A stretch of DNA of 64,000 bases. Origin: Bacillota bacterium. Lineage in GTDB: Bacteria; Bacillota; Clostridia; Acetivibrionales; DTU013. Position numbers and translations under genes: made by a program. Numbering within the stretch: position 1 is the first letter of the stretch; every line of letters begins with the position of its first letter. Shown here one piece after another: positions 18,179 to 26,364 of this stretch. The notes beneath the pieces were generated by a model. That model was not told where the DNA came from and searched no databases. It worked only from the letters and a program-made list of their open reading frames with translations. The stretch is taken from assembly GCA_023433505.1 (NCBI GenBank), contig JAEZCO010000054.1, positions 1 through 64,000 on the forward strand, in the 5' to 3' direction.

Positions 18179-19061
18179 TGGCCTGAACCTTTTTCGGTTT
18201 TCTTCCGCGCTTTTTAGGAAGCATATCCAGAGGACTTTTCACTGAACCGTCAAAGTTCAAAAGATGTAAGTAGAACGTTGTCGACTGAATGTGGGTATGT
18301 CCCATTAACTGCTTGATACGGCAGACATCCACACCGCTTTCCAAGAGATGTGTCGCAAAGCAATGGCGTAGCGTGTGAACGGAAAAATTGTCGGAAAGTT
18401 CAGCCTTTTTACGATATTTGTGGAAGGCATCTTGGATGGCCCTGCTGCTCATACAGCGTTCTTTGCCGTTTCTCGTATAGAATAAATATCCCTCCGGGTG
18501 GTTAGGACGAAAAGTTTTCCAGTATTCACGCAAAACCGTTAAGTTGCGTTGAGAGAGTAAAGTATAGCGGTCTTTTCCTCCTTTGCCCTGGTGGACAAAT
18601 ACGCGCATTCCTTCGCTGTCGATATCCTGTACCCGCAGATGTGCAATTTCCGACAGCCTGAGCCCTGCGCCGTATACTGTTTCAAAGATGGCCCGATCAC
18701 GTAAGTTGTCGATCACAGAGAAGAACTTAACGATTTCAACTTTGGACAGGATAACAGGCAATTCGCGGTGAATACGCCGACGGGGAATCATTTGGTAGTT
18801 TAGATTTTTCTCCAGCACAGCTCCAAATACGAACCGAAAAGCACTATTGTAGATGTTGACGGTACCGGAGCTTCTGCCGATTTCCAAAAGGTGCAGTAGA
18901 AATTTCCGAATTTCCGGCTCCGCCATTTCGCACAGGAGGCGATTGTCATAGTAGTTTAACAGTACACGGATGCTTTTGAGATATTCTGCTTCTGTATCGG
19001 CGGATAGTCCTCGCAGTCGGACCTCTTCTTTGACTTTTTGGATGACTTCGTCATTGGTCAT
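18171..19061 (-). CDS. Tyrosine recombinase of the IS91-type element
   Basis: A 296-residue XerC/D-like recombinase with a SAM-like N-terminal domain and a catalytic domain. Visible active-site residues are Arg in YGAGLRLSEIAHL, HTLRH (His-x-x-Arg), the second His in LMGHTHIQ and the Tyr nucleophile in TTFYLHL. Recombinases of this kind travel with IS91-group transposases in Firmicutes and probably resolve or target the element. It is the first gene of the pair and appears intact. Confidence 0.85.
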   Translation of the reverse strand: MTNDEVIQKVKEEVRLRGLSADTEAEYLKSIRVLLNYYDNRLLCEMAEPEIRKFLLHLLEIGRSSGTVNIYNSAFRFVFGAVLEKNLNYQMIPRRRIHRELPVILSKVEIVKFFSVIDNLRDRAIFETVYGAGLRLSEIAHLRVQDIDSEGMRVFVHQGKGGKDRYTLLSQRNLTVLREYWKTFRPNHPEGYLFYTRNGKERCMSSRAIQDAFHKYRKKAELSDNFSVHTLRHCFATHLLESGVDVCRIKQLMGHTHIQSTTFYLHLLNFDGSVKSPLDMLPKKRGRKPKKVQANA

Positions 19062-19293
19062 GGTGATTCTCCTTTAAAATGTGATTTGCCTTATGGCTTA
19101 ACTCAATTTTAAAGGATTTTAAAAAGAAAAACTGCCCTGCTTGAGCGGCTTGCACTTAGGCTGCCGAATAGGGCCACTGCGTAGCAGTTAAGTGCTATTT
19201 ATATTTTCGGAGTATTCCACAAGTAAAATCAAGCCTTACCATTTCCACTACTCTATAATGACTATAGGGTGATCGAAAGAGGTGAATAGACGA

Positions 19294-20274
19294 ATGTACG
19301 AGTGGCACAAGCAAATTCAAATCATCGTTGACGAAATTGACGAGTGCATTAAACACCGTGACGACAAAGCCCTTACGCTGCGGTTTCTTTCTCGTAAACT
19401 AGGTTATTCCGAATTTCATACCACGAGAAAATTCAGGGAAATATCGGGTGTGCAGTTTAAGGATTATCTACGGCTTAGAAAGTTAGCCTTTGCCTTGAAA
19501 GAGATACGGGATAACGAACGAGGCCTTTTGGATATTGCTGTTGACTATGGTTTTTCATCGCACGAGGCCTTTACTCGGGCGTTCAAAGCGACATACGGCA
19601 TTCCTCCAAGTGAATACCGTAAAAAGCCTGTGCCTGTTGTCCTTCGTACAAAAATAGTCCCTTTCGACCGCTACTATTTAGGAATTGGAGAGATTGGTAT
19701 GGCAAAATCCACAGAGGACATCAAGATTTATTTTGTCACCATCCCTGCCCACAAGTTTTTGCACGTTAAAAATTACGAGAGCAATGGCTATTGGGATTTT
19801 TGGCAAAAGCAAAAAAATATGCCGGGGCAGGATTGTGATACCGTCTGCGGCTTACTCGACAGTATAAAAAACAAATTGGATGATTTGGGCAGCAGCGAGG
19901 CTAACAGCGGCAGCGGCCAGATTATGGCGTATATCCACGATCCGAACGGCAAACCTTTTTGTTATGGCGTCCCTCGCGCCGAATGTTTCGGCGTGCGACT
20001 TTCTTCCGATTACAACGGCGAGATTCCGCCGCAAATGTTAATGATTGATGTTCCAGAAGCCGAATACATTGTTTTCGAGCATGGGCCATTTGACTATGCG
20101 CAGGAAAACCGGAGCGTAGAGGAAAAAGTAGATGGAACAATTACAAATTTTGATTTCGCAGATACTGAATATTGCTTTGATACATCCTCCGGCAGGATGG
20201 CTTACTTTTTCCATGACCCGGAGCGTTTTTGGAAGTATATCAGGCCGGTACGGAAATCTATTATGCGAGGTTGA
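19294..20274 (+). CDS. AraC family regulator with GyrI-like effector domain
   Basis: About 326 residues from ATG 19294, preferred over GTG 19282 because AGAGGTG stands nine bases before it. The N-terminal ~110 residues are an AraC double helix-turn-helix (FLSRKLGYSEFHTTRKFREI; LDIAVDYGFSSHEAFTRAF), and the rest resembles GyrI/SOUL-like small-molecule-binding domains. Such Rob/SoxS-like sensors often control drug efflux. The convergent MFS pump next door is a plausible target, though nothing proves it. Confidence 0.8.
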   Translation: MYEWHKQIQIIVDEIDECIKHRDDKALTLRFLSRKLGYSEFHTTRKFREISGVQFKDYLRLRKLAFALKEIRDNERGLLDIAVDYGFSSHEAFTRAFKATYGIPPSEYRKKPVPVVLRTKIVPFDRYYLGIGEIGMAKSTEDIKIYFVTIPAHKFLHVKNYESNGYWDFWQKQKNMPGQDCDTVCGLLDSIKNKLDDLGSSEANSGSGQIMAYIHDPNGKPFCYGVPRAECFGVRLSSDYNGEIPPQMLMIDVPEAEYIVFEHGPFDYAQENRSVEEKVDGTITNFDFADTEYCFDTSSGRMAYFFHDPERFWKYIRPVRKSIMRG

Positions 20275-20412
20275 TAAATTCCAATTTGGCGGTCAAACCT
20301 CGAGTAATACCGGCTTGACACCAAATTTTTTTTGCACTATTTCTCCAGAAGCCATGAAATCAGCTGGTTCCATGGTTTTTTTACATGCATTGACAGGTCA
20401 GTTTTAGAAACA

Positions 20413-20437
20413 CAGGGCAGCCGGAAGAGCTGCCCTG
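20413..20437 (-). terminator. Terminator of the MFS efflux gene
   Basis: CAGGGCAGC and GCTGCCCTG form a perfect 9-bp stem with a 7-nt loop. On the minus strand it is followed by TGTTTCT, so it fits the end of the MFS transcript. Confidence 0.6.
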
Positions 20438-20506
20438 CACTGATTAAAGTTTAAATAGAACACGCTGGAAAAAAGGTATGACTGCTCCAATTGGCTAAAA
20501 GGAAAG

Positions 20507-21805
20507 TTATTTTTCCAGCTTCCAAATATTTTTATCCGCCCGAAACGGCAGGCAGGATAGCGCACCGAAAAATCCGAATACAAAAAACAGCAGGGCTGCT
20601 CCGGAGCCTTTTCCCGCTCCGAACAATGTAACCCACAGGCTGTCCGCCGCTTGCACTGCCATAAATGGTTCAAACACCCTGTCGACCAAAATACCACCGC
20701 ACAAATATCCCAAAGGAATGGTGAAGAACTGTAAGGTATTTCTCGCAGAATAGACCCGCCCCTGCACCTCAATAGGGATTTTTGTACGAAAAAGCACATC
20801 CATATTGGCACTCATAACAGGAATGGATATCCAGCCCAGAATTGCACCCAAACACCACACCGGCGTACTCCTGCCAAAAGCAAGAATAAAATTCTCGGTA
20901 CTCATGGAAAAGAGCAAGCAATTGCAGATGACTCGTACCCGGCTTTTGGGCGGCGGCAGGGTAGTAACAAAAATACTTCCCAACACCGTTGCTATCCCGG
21001 TAAAGGTGTTGACCACACCAAGTGCCAGTTCTCCGCCGCCGACACGGGAAAGCATCATTGCAGGCAGGGCGGCGCTGAAAATGGAGGCAGTAAAATTGAT
21101 CACGGCTAAAAACAGGATCAAATCCAGAATTCCCCGGTTGTTTCTGAGATACCGCAGGCCGCTTTTTGCAGACTGCAATACTGTCTCTTTTCCAGGGGTG
21201 CCCCGTTCTGCGACTTGCGGGATTTTAACAAAACATAACAGGGCCATGAATGCTGTGGCAAAGGTGATCAAATCAAACAGGATGACTACCCGGATGCTTG
21301 TAAAAGAAAGCAATGCCGTGGCAAGTACAGGCGTCAGTACGGTAACCAACGAATTGGATAAGGAACGCATTCCGCTGACCTTCTGATAGTGCTTTTGCGG
21401 AACCAGCAGGCTGATGCTCACATCCGCTGCCGGCTGCTGTACCGTATCCATCATTCCATTCAGGGTGTTGATCAGGTATAGATGCCAAATTTGGAGGTTT
21501 CCTGTTGTCAGCAGAACAAGCACCGAAACGGTACAAATTGCCGCAAAGCTATCGCTGAGCAGCATGGTGGCCTTCTTGTTCCATCGGTCGCTCAGTGTAC
21601 CTGCGAAGATACTCAGCAGGACATAGGGTGCATAGGAACAGATGGTTAAAAGTGAGGTTGTAAGCGCAGACCCTTGCTGCTGATAAGACCATATTACCAG
21701 TGCAAAGCTGGTCATTGCACTCCCCAGTGCCGAAAATGACTGGGTAATCCATAAAATCAGGAAAGTACGAAGCTCCCTGATGTCCGTTTTTATATTTTTT
21801 ATCAT
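20507..21805 (-). CDS. MFS drug-efflux-type transporter (Mef-like family)
   Basis: A 432-residue transporter with about 12 hydrophobic helices, the early motif GTLSDRWNKKATM between helices 2 and 3, and an overall resemblance to the macrolide-efflux/MFS_3 family. It likely exports a drug-like compound using proton motive force. The gene has a 130-base leader with a 12-codon peptide and alternative hairpins; the ribosome site AGAGGAG lies in a predicted stem. That arrangement is typical of inducible resistance to ribosome-targeting drugs. The substrate is unknown. Confidence 0.8.
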   Translation of the reverse strand: MIKNIKTDIRELRTFLILWITQSFSALGSAMTSFALVIWSYQQQGSALTTSLLTICSYAPYVLLSIFAGTLSDRWNKKATMLLSDSFAAICTVSVLVLLTTGNLQIWHLYLINTLNGMMDTVQQPAADVSISLLVPQKHYQKVSGMRSLSNSLVTVLTPVLATALLSFTSIRVVILFDLITFATAFMALLCFVKIPQVAERGTPGKETVLQSAKSGLRYLRNNRGILDLILFLAVINFTASIFSAALPAMMLSRVGGGELALGVVNTFTGIATVLGSIFVTTLPPPKSRVRVICNCLLFSMSTENFILAFGRSTPVWCLGAILGWISIPVMSANMDVLFRTKIPIEVQGRVYSARNTLQFFTIPLGYLCGGILVDRVFEPFMAVQAADSLWVTLFGAGKGSGAALLFFVFGFFGALSCLPFRADKNIWKLEK

Positions 21806-21807
21806 GA

Positions 21808-21939
21808 CTTTGCTCCTCTTTCAAATAAAATCTTAGCGATTTAATGAAAGTGCAAAGCCGAACGGACGAACTTAACCCGCTCCGTGCAGTTTCGTCCGGT
21901 TCAGACCTTGCACGGAGCAATAACAATACAAAGAATCAT
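21808..21939 (-). promoter_or_regulatory. Predicted translation-attenuation leader of the MFS gene
   Basis: Read on the minus strand: arm 1 GCTCCGTGCA (21909-21918, inside the leader peptide) pairs perfectly with arm 3 TGCACGGAGC (21879-21888). Arm 2 with GGACGAA (21891-21897) pairs with arm 4 TTCGTCC (21864-21870). The pairs interleave, so they compete or make a pseudoknot. Further on, CTTTGC-A-CTTTC (21846-21857) pairs with GAAAGAGGAGCAAAG (21808-21822), which contains the ribosome site. Ribosome stalling on the peptide could change which stems form. Confidence 0.65.
21901..21939 (-). CDS. 12-residue leader peptide upstream of the MFS gene
   Basis: ATG at 21939 opens a 12-codon frame, MILCIVIAPCKV, ending in TGA at 21901. 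GGAGAGGGAG lies seven to eight bases upstream, an unusually strong ribosome site for so short a frame. Codons for Ala-Pro-Cys form arm 1 of the first hairpin, so a ribosome paused there would mask it. Leader peptides of this size control erm, cat and msr/mef resistance genes. Confidence 0.65.
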   Translation of the reverse strand: MILCIVIAPCKV

Positions 21940-22179
21940 TTCTATTCTCCCTCTCCTCAGTTTTTAGCTTAAAATGTAAATCTACTCAAAAATAAGCTAT
22001 TGGTTATTTTACCATAGATCAAATCCAAAAACCACCGGATAAATATAAATTTTAGGGAGGAATTTTTTCTCAATGACGAGTTGGAACTTCCGCAATACTC
22101 ATTTAGTGAAACCAAATTGCATTTTTTTGTGTTATTATTATCAACAGCTGTTAATATCAAAGGAAGAAGTGATGAATTT

Positions 22180-22758
22180 ATGAATGATAGCGAGGCACTA
22201 TATGCCGTAAGGCATCGGAATAGCAATGCTCTCGCGTGTCTGATCGACCGGTACACTCCATATGTCAGCGCAGTAATCTATAACATCATCGGCAGTTGTA
22301 TGACACAGCATGACATTGAGGAGGTCTGTTCTGATGTTTTTCTGGCACTTTGGAACAATGCCAACAAGACGGACGCTCCCCGCCTTAAGGCCTATCTTGG
22401 AAGCATTGCGCGCAACAGGGCGAAAAATAAGCTGCGGGAGATGGGGACGGAAATACATATCGACGACGATATTGTCCTTGTTTCAGGCGATGATCTGGAG
22501 AGCGAATTCCTTCATCGGGAGCGGATCGATTGGATTCGGCAATTCATCGTAGCAATGAAGCAGCCCGACCGTGAAATATTCCTGCGGCATTACTACTATT
22601 GCCAGCCCACCACAGTCATTGCCGATGAGATGCAGATGAATGTTTCCACCGTTAAAACCAGGCTTAGCCGTGGTCGCGAAAAGCTTCGGCTAAAGCTGAT
22701 TCAAGGAGGTAAAGATTATGGAATTGAAAATCACAAATCTTATGGATCATGTATATGA
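22180..22758 (+). CDS. ECF-type RNA polymerase sigma factor
   Basis: About 192 residues from ATG 22180 (AGGAAGA upstream; earlier in-frame sequence to 22081 has no ribosome site). Sigma region 2 is seen in VSAVIYNIIG..DIEEVCSDVFLALWNN and region 4 in DREIFLRHYYYCQPTTVIAD with MNVSTVKTRLSRGREKL. ECF sigma factors direct polymerase to stress genes and are held by a cognate membrane anti-sigma. The next gene overlaps its end by 41 bases and is the expected anti-sigma. Confidence 0.88.
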   Translation: MNDSEALYAVRHRNSNALACLIDRYTPYVSAVIYNIIGSCMTQHDIEEVCSDVFLALWNNANKTDAPRLKAYLGSIARNRAKNKLREMGTEIHIDDDIVLVSGDDLESEFLHRERIDWIRQFIVAMKQPDREIFLRHYYYCQPTTVIADEMQMNVSTVKTRLSRGREKLRLKLIQGGKDYGIENHKSYGSCI

Positions 22759-24109
22759 CGACTCTGTGGAGCTTGCCGCAAAAAGTGCGGTTTCTGCCGA
22801 CAGAGTTAAAGAGCTTACCTTAAAGAAAATCAATATGCGCGAAACGTGCGAAAACAGTATCGCCGGCGACAAACAGGTTCAGCCTTCCTATTGGGCGCAG
22901 CCGCGGCGTACACATATGCGCAAAGTGCGCCGAACAACGCTGATTGCCGCTTGCTTGGTTATTTTGCTCCTCGGTTCTGTAACCACACTTGCAGCGAGTG
23001 GCGTAATCAATATCCGTGAATTCTATAGTTCTATATTTGCCAACCCTGAAGCCGAGAAAGCCGTAGCAACTGGGGATGCCATATCGGGAGCAGTCGAAGA
23101 CAACGGAATAGAAATCACACCGCTTGGCGCCTATATCGAAGGATACAACGCCTATATCCGGTTAAAACTGCGTGATACGGGAGGCAGCCGCCTTTCGGAT
23201 ACGCTTTATTTCTTAAAGAATGATGGAGAGTCCGTGCCGGCTGTCGTCGATTATGACGCCGCTACGAATTCAGCCGTTGCGATTATACAATACGATATAG
23301 CCACTGGCAACGCTGCACCGACAACGGCGTCGCTTCATCTGGCGGCGATCTGCGCCGGCATACGGACAATTGAGAATCTGCCGCTTGACTTTACTATCGG
23401 AACGCACATTGGCATAACACAGCCCGTTGTCGTACCGGGTGCTGAATTCATGGCAATCACAGGGATTGAAACACATGGCGGGACGCTGACCATCCGCCGT
23501 CGCGACAACGAAATTGGACAATACGGATGGGGCAGCGGACTTCTCGGCCTGAAAGCTCCCGATGGCACAGTCATTTGGGAAACTCATGGTGAACTTGACG
23601 CTGCAGGAAATAAGAGCGATGACTTTGATATCGGCAAGTATGATCCGGATACGCTGTCGCTTGTATTTAAGGGAAAACACGCCGCGCGCACGATAACCGG
23701 AGATTGGGAGATTACGTTCAGCACTGTACAGAATATAGTTCCGCTAACACTCACCGCCGATTTTTCCGGCAGGGAAGCGAAAATCAGCTGTGGCGCTACT
23801 AAACTTGAAATCAACCTTTCCCCGGGCTATGCCAATGGGGATGCGGAACTTAAGCGCATGATGAAAAGTGTATCGGCTTCATCAGAAGGCGTACTCAAGA
23901 ACGGAGAAGTGATTTCTCCCGGGAAAGGCGCATCGGCTTCAGAAGGTGTATCAATCACGCTCAAGAACGGAGAGGTGATCTCGCCACAGTTCACCGCCTC
24001 ATCGTGGGACAGCAAGTCCGCGTACTTCAGTTTCAAGATGGCGTTTGTTCCGCCGGAAAATGTTCAAAGCATAACATTTCTCGGTCAGACATTTACGTTT
24101 TCCGATTGA
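22718..24109 (+). CDS. DUF4179-type membrane anti-sigma protein
   Basis: A 463-residue protein with a cytoplasmic N terminus of ~72 residues, one membrane helix at about 74-92 and a long extracellular beta-rich domain of DUF4179 type. Starting within the sigma gene with AAGGAGG upstream, it is translationally coupled. It probably binds the ECF sigma factor inside and senses envelope stress outside. A direct repeat is visible late in the protein: LKNGEVISP occurs twice about 25 residues apart. A strong terminator closes the pair. Confidence 0.75.
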   Translation: MELKITNLMDHVYDDSVELAAKSAVSADRVKELTLKKINMRETCENSIAGDKQVQPSYWAQPRRTHMRKVRRTTLIAACLVILLLGSVTTLAASGVINIREFYSSIFANPEAEKAVATGDAISGAVEDNGIEITPLGAYIEGYNAYIRLKLRDTGGSRLSDTLYFLKNDGESVPAVVDYDAATNSAVAIIQYDIATGNAAPTTASLHLAAICAGIRTIENLPLDFTIGTHIGITQPVVVPGAEFMAITGIETHGGTLTIRRRDNEIGQYGWGSGLLGLKAPDGTVIWETHGELDAAGNKSDDFDIGKYDPDTLSLVFKGKHAARTITGDWEITFSTVQNIVPLTLTADFSGREAKISCGATKLEINLSPGYANGDAELKRMMKSVSASSEGVLKNGEVISPGKGASASEGVSITLKNGEVISPQFTASSWDSKSAYFSFKMAFVPPENVQSITFLGQTFTFSD

Positions 24110-24160
24110 TATAGTATTCCCCGGCAGTATTGCCCTCCTGTAGTCCCGTAAATAAACAGA

Positions 24161-24195
24161 AGAGACGACGATTCGGACCATCGTCGTCTCTTTTT
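24161..24195 (+). terminator. Rho-independent terminator of the first ECF operon
   Basis: AGAGACGACGAT pairs perfectly with ATCGTCGTCTCT around TCGGACC, and the stem ends in a T-run. It is a textbook terminator. Confidence 0.9.
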
Positions 24196-24370
24196 GAATT
24201 AAAAGCACCAAAAACTAAAGATTTTCCGGAATTATTTTTAAAGTATAAACGACAAGCGGACAATGGGAAGTTGCCGTTTTCGGCGATCCGATAAAGTATA
24301 AACTTTTTTATGATACTTTTGCAGCCTTTTTGCCGTCTAAAGCGTATATAGGATGAAGGAGGTGGAGTGG

Positions 24371-24862
24371 ATGGCTTATGAGTCCCTCCGGCCGGGGGAC
24401 TTCGAGGCGTTTGTAGCAACGCATGAAAGCATGCTCTACCGCACAGCCCTCGCCGTCATGGGGAACGTATCCGATGCTGAGGACGCAGTGCAGGAAGCAT
24501 TTTTGCGCGCTTACGAGAAGGCTCCCAAATTTGAATCGAAGGAGCACGAAAAGGCGTGGCTCATCAAGGTAACAGTGAACTTCTGCAACAGCCGTCTACG
24601 CGCTCCTTGGCGAAAACGCACCGCATCGCTCCTGGATTCCTATCCCGCCGCAGAACCGGAGCAGCGTGAGGTGCTGGAACAGGTTATGGCTCTGCCGCCT
24701 AAATACCGGTCCGTCCTCCACCTGTATTATTACGAGGGTTATTCTGTGAAGGATATTGCAGGGCTGACCGGGCAAAAAGAAAACACCGTCAGGAGCCTGC
24801 TGACCCGCGCCCGGCAAAAGCTCAAGTCCGGCTTGAAGGAGGACGACTATGAAAGCATATAA
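24371..24862 (+). CDS. ECF-type RNA polymerase sigma factor (second)
   Basis: About 163 residues from ATG 24371, with AAGGAGGTGG just upstream inside a longer frame beginning at 24353. Region 2 is FVATHESMLYRTALAVMGNV..AEDAVQEAFLRAYE and region 4 PPKYRSVLHLYYYEGYSVKD with ENTVRSLLTRARQKL. It is a different ECF subgroup from the sigma factor 2 kb upstream. The next gene overlaps by 14 bases and looks like its anti-sigma. Confidence 0.9.
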   Translation: MAYESLRPGDFEAFVATHESMLYRTALAVMGNVSDAEDAVQEAFLRAYEKAPKFESKEHEKAWLIKVTVNFCNSRLRAPWRKRTASLLDSYPAAEPEQREVLEQVMALPPKYRSVLHLYYYEGYSVKDIAGLTGQKENTVRSLLTRARQKLKSGLKEDDYESI

Positions 24863-26150
24863 CGATTATATGGATAATATATCGGTTTCGGACACCCAGC
24901 ACCGCCGATTCGTAACATGCGCCGCTACTGTCAAGCCCTCAAGGCGCTCAATTATGGCCAGGCGTTATGCCGCGGCCTTTGCCTGCCTCGCCGTGATTCT
25001 TCTAGGCGCGTTGACCGTGCCGCGGCTGCTGCAAAACAATGTGGTGCCGGCGCCTGGGAGCAATCCGCTTCTTTCACAGCCCGGAGCGTCCACATCGGTT
25101 CCCATCCCAGCCAACGATTACACGCTTATATTCAATAAAGCCAGCAGGCAGGTTTCTGCGGATAAAACCTATATTCCGGGCCATTTTTGGCAGGAATTGA
25201 CTGCCGCCGAGCTTCAGAAAGTTTTCTCCGGCCTGGCGGATACGCACACCCTCACAGCTACCGTGAATTTCAAGAGCGATGAGACTGGCGCTGCATTGTT
25301 TAATATAGACGCCCACGCGGTGTCCACCGGCGGACTTAAGACCTATATTCAAATTGCGCCCGGCGAGGCTGTCGCCGACTATGTGCTCGATGGAGATTCC
25401 AAAATCTCCGATGTCCTTGGGACAGCAGTCACGGCGGGATATTTTGAGACTAAGCCAAACAGCAAGAGGCAGCGAAACGTTATCTATCTGGCGTCCTTCA
25501 ATTTATCCGGCCTGGGCTACTATGTGGAGCTCAGCGGAGGAGAAGCGGAAAGTGCGGTGTTGCAGGTTGAATTATCCTCACTGGTAGGTCTGCTTATCAA
25601 GGGAGGTGCCGCTGACCTCAGCATATTCAATAATCCTGTAATACCAGAACTGCGTGAGGACGGGCTTGACTTGAAAGAAGCCTATGCTGACCCCGACTTT
25701 GGCGCATATCTGCCCAAGAATGTGCCGTCCGGCTTTACTTTCGAGTCCGCCATGCGCTTTATCAATCAGCAGAGCAATTATCTCAATGCCCTCTGGCTTA
25801 AAGGCATGGGTGATATACAATGGCGCGTTTCGCCCTTTGACGAGGACGACAAGTCCCGGACCACCTCTGCCGCCGACACTCAAAATTATGACCTTGCGCT
25901 CTACCCTGTTCCACGCAGCGAGTCGGTCCCCCGCGATCTGCGGGAAATCGTAAACAATCCAATCTTCCGCATTGAGGACCTGACGCTGGAAGTAGTTGAA
26001 GCGAGGGCCTATGAGGTTGCGGATGCGGGCGATATCTCCGGCCCGCGCATGCATTTTAGTGTGCTGTATGGAGATATCCTGGTGGAAATCAACGCCAAAG
26101 GAGCGGCACCGGAGGCCATTTTCAAGATGTTGCAGCAGAGTAAGAAATAA
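24849..26150 (+). CDS. Membrane anti-sigma-like protein, partner of the second ECF sigma
   Basis: A 433-residue protein with a ~38-residue cytoplasmic tail, one membrane helix at about 40-58 and a large extracellular domain. The end of that domain (DLKEAYADPDFGAYLPKNVP, GFTFESAMRF, and VLYGDILVEINAKGAAPEA) resembles DUF4367-like sensor domains. It starts inside the sigma gene behind AAGGAGG, so it is co-translated with it. The short N terminus lacks an obvious zinc-type anti-sigma motif, so sigma binding is inferred from layout. Confidence 0.7.
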   Translation: MKAYNDYMDNISVSDTQHRRFVTCAATVKPSRRSIMARRYAAAFACLAVILLGALTVPRLLQNNVVPAPGSNPLLSQPGASTSVPIPANDYTLIFNKASRQVSADKTYIPGHFWQELTAAELQKVFSGLADTHTLTATVNFKSDETGAALFNIDAHAVSTGGLKTYIQIAPGEAVADYVLDGDSKISDVLGTAVTAGYFETKPNSKRQRNVIYLASFNLSGLGYYVELSGGEAESAVLQVELSSLVGLLIKGGAADLSIFNNPVIPELREDGLDLKEAYADPDFGAYLPKNVPSGFTFESAMRFINQQSNYLNALWLKGMGDIQWRVSPFDEDDKSRTTSAADTQNYDLALYPVPRSESVPRDLREIVNNPIFRIEDLTLEVVEARAYEVADAGDISGPRMHFSVLYGDILVEINAKGAAPEAIFKMLQQSKK

Positions 26151-26206
26151 TGCCGCTGGCGAATGCGTAGCGGTACGGAAGCTCGTTTGAAATCAGCGGG
26201 TTTGCT

Positions 26207-26326
26207 ATGGGCGTAAGATATACCATTGGGTCTGCTGTCGGTATTTTGCTCCTGTCCATTCCATTTATTTTCTTACTCCTACACCTGCATACTGACCGCC
26301 TGTCAAAGATTTACGTTCATGAATAG
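26207..26326 (+). CDS. Possible 39-residue membrane peptide
   Basis: The frame from ATG 26207 encodes a single hydrophobic helix (IGSAVGILLLSIPFIFLLLH) with a short polar tail ending at TAG 26326. There is no convincing ribosome site. It lies between the anti-sigma gene and a convergent esterase gene. It may be chance or a remnant. Confidence 0.3.
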   Translation: MGVRYTIGSAVGILLLSIPFIFLLLHLHTDRLSKIYVHE

Positions 26327-26364
26327 GTGGTTTAAACGTTCTCTGGAAGCGGCCGGTTATGATG

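Larger units (their letters stand above)
17087..19061 (-). mobile_element. IS91-type rolling-circle element with tyrosine recombinase
   Basis: Two overlapping genes, a tyrosine recombinase and a HUH-type transposase, form the core of an IS91-like element. Precise ends are not visible; IS91 elements lack terminal inverted repeats and do not duplicate their target. Candidate end structures are the hairpins at 16819-16928 on one side and the region before 19270 on the other. Confidence 0.7.
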
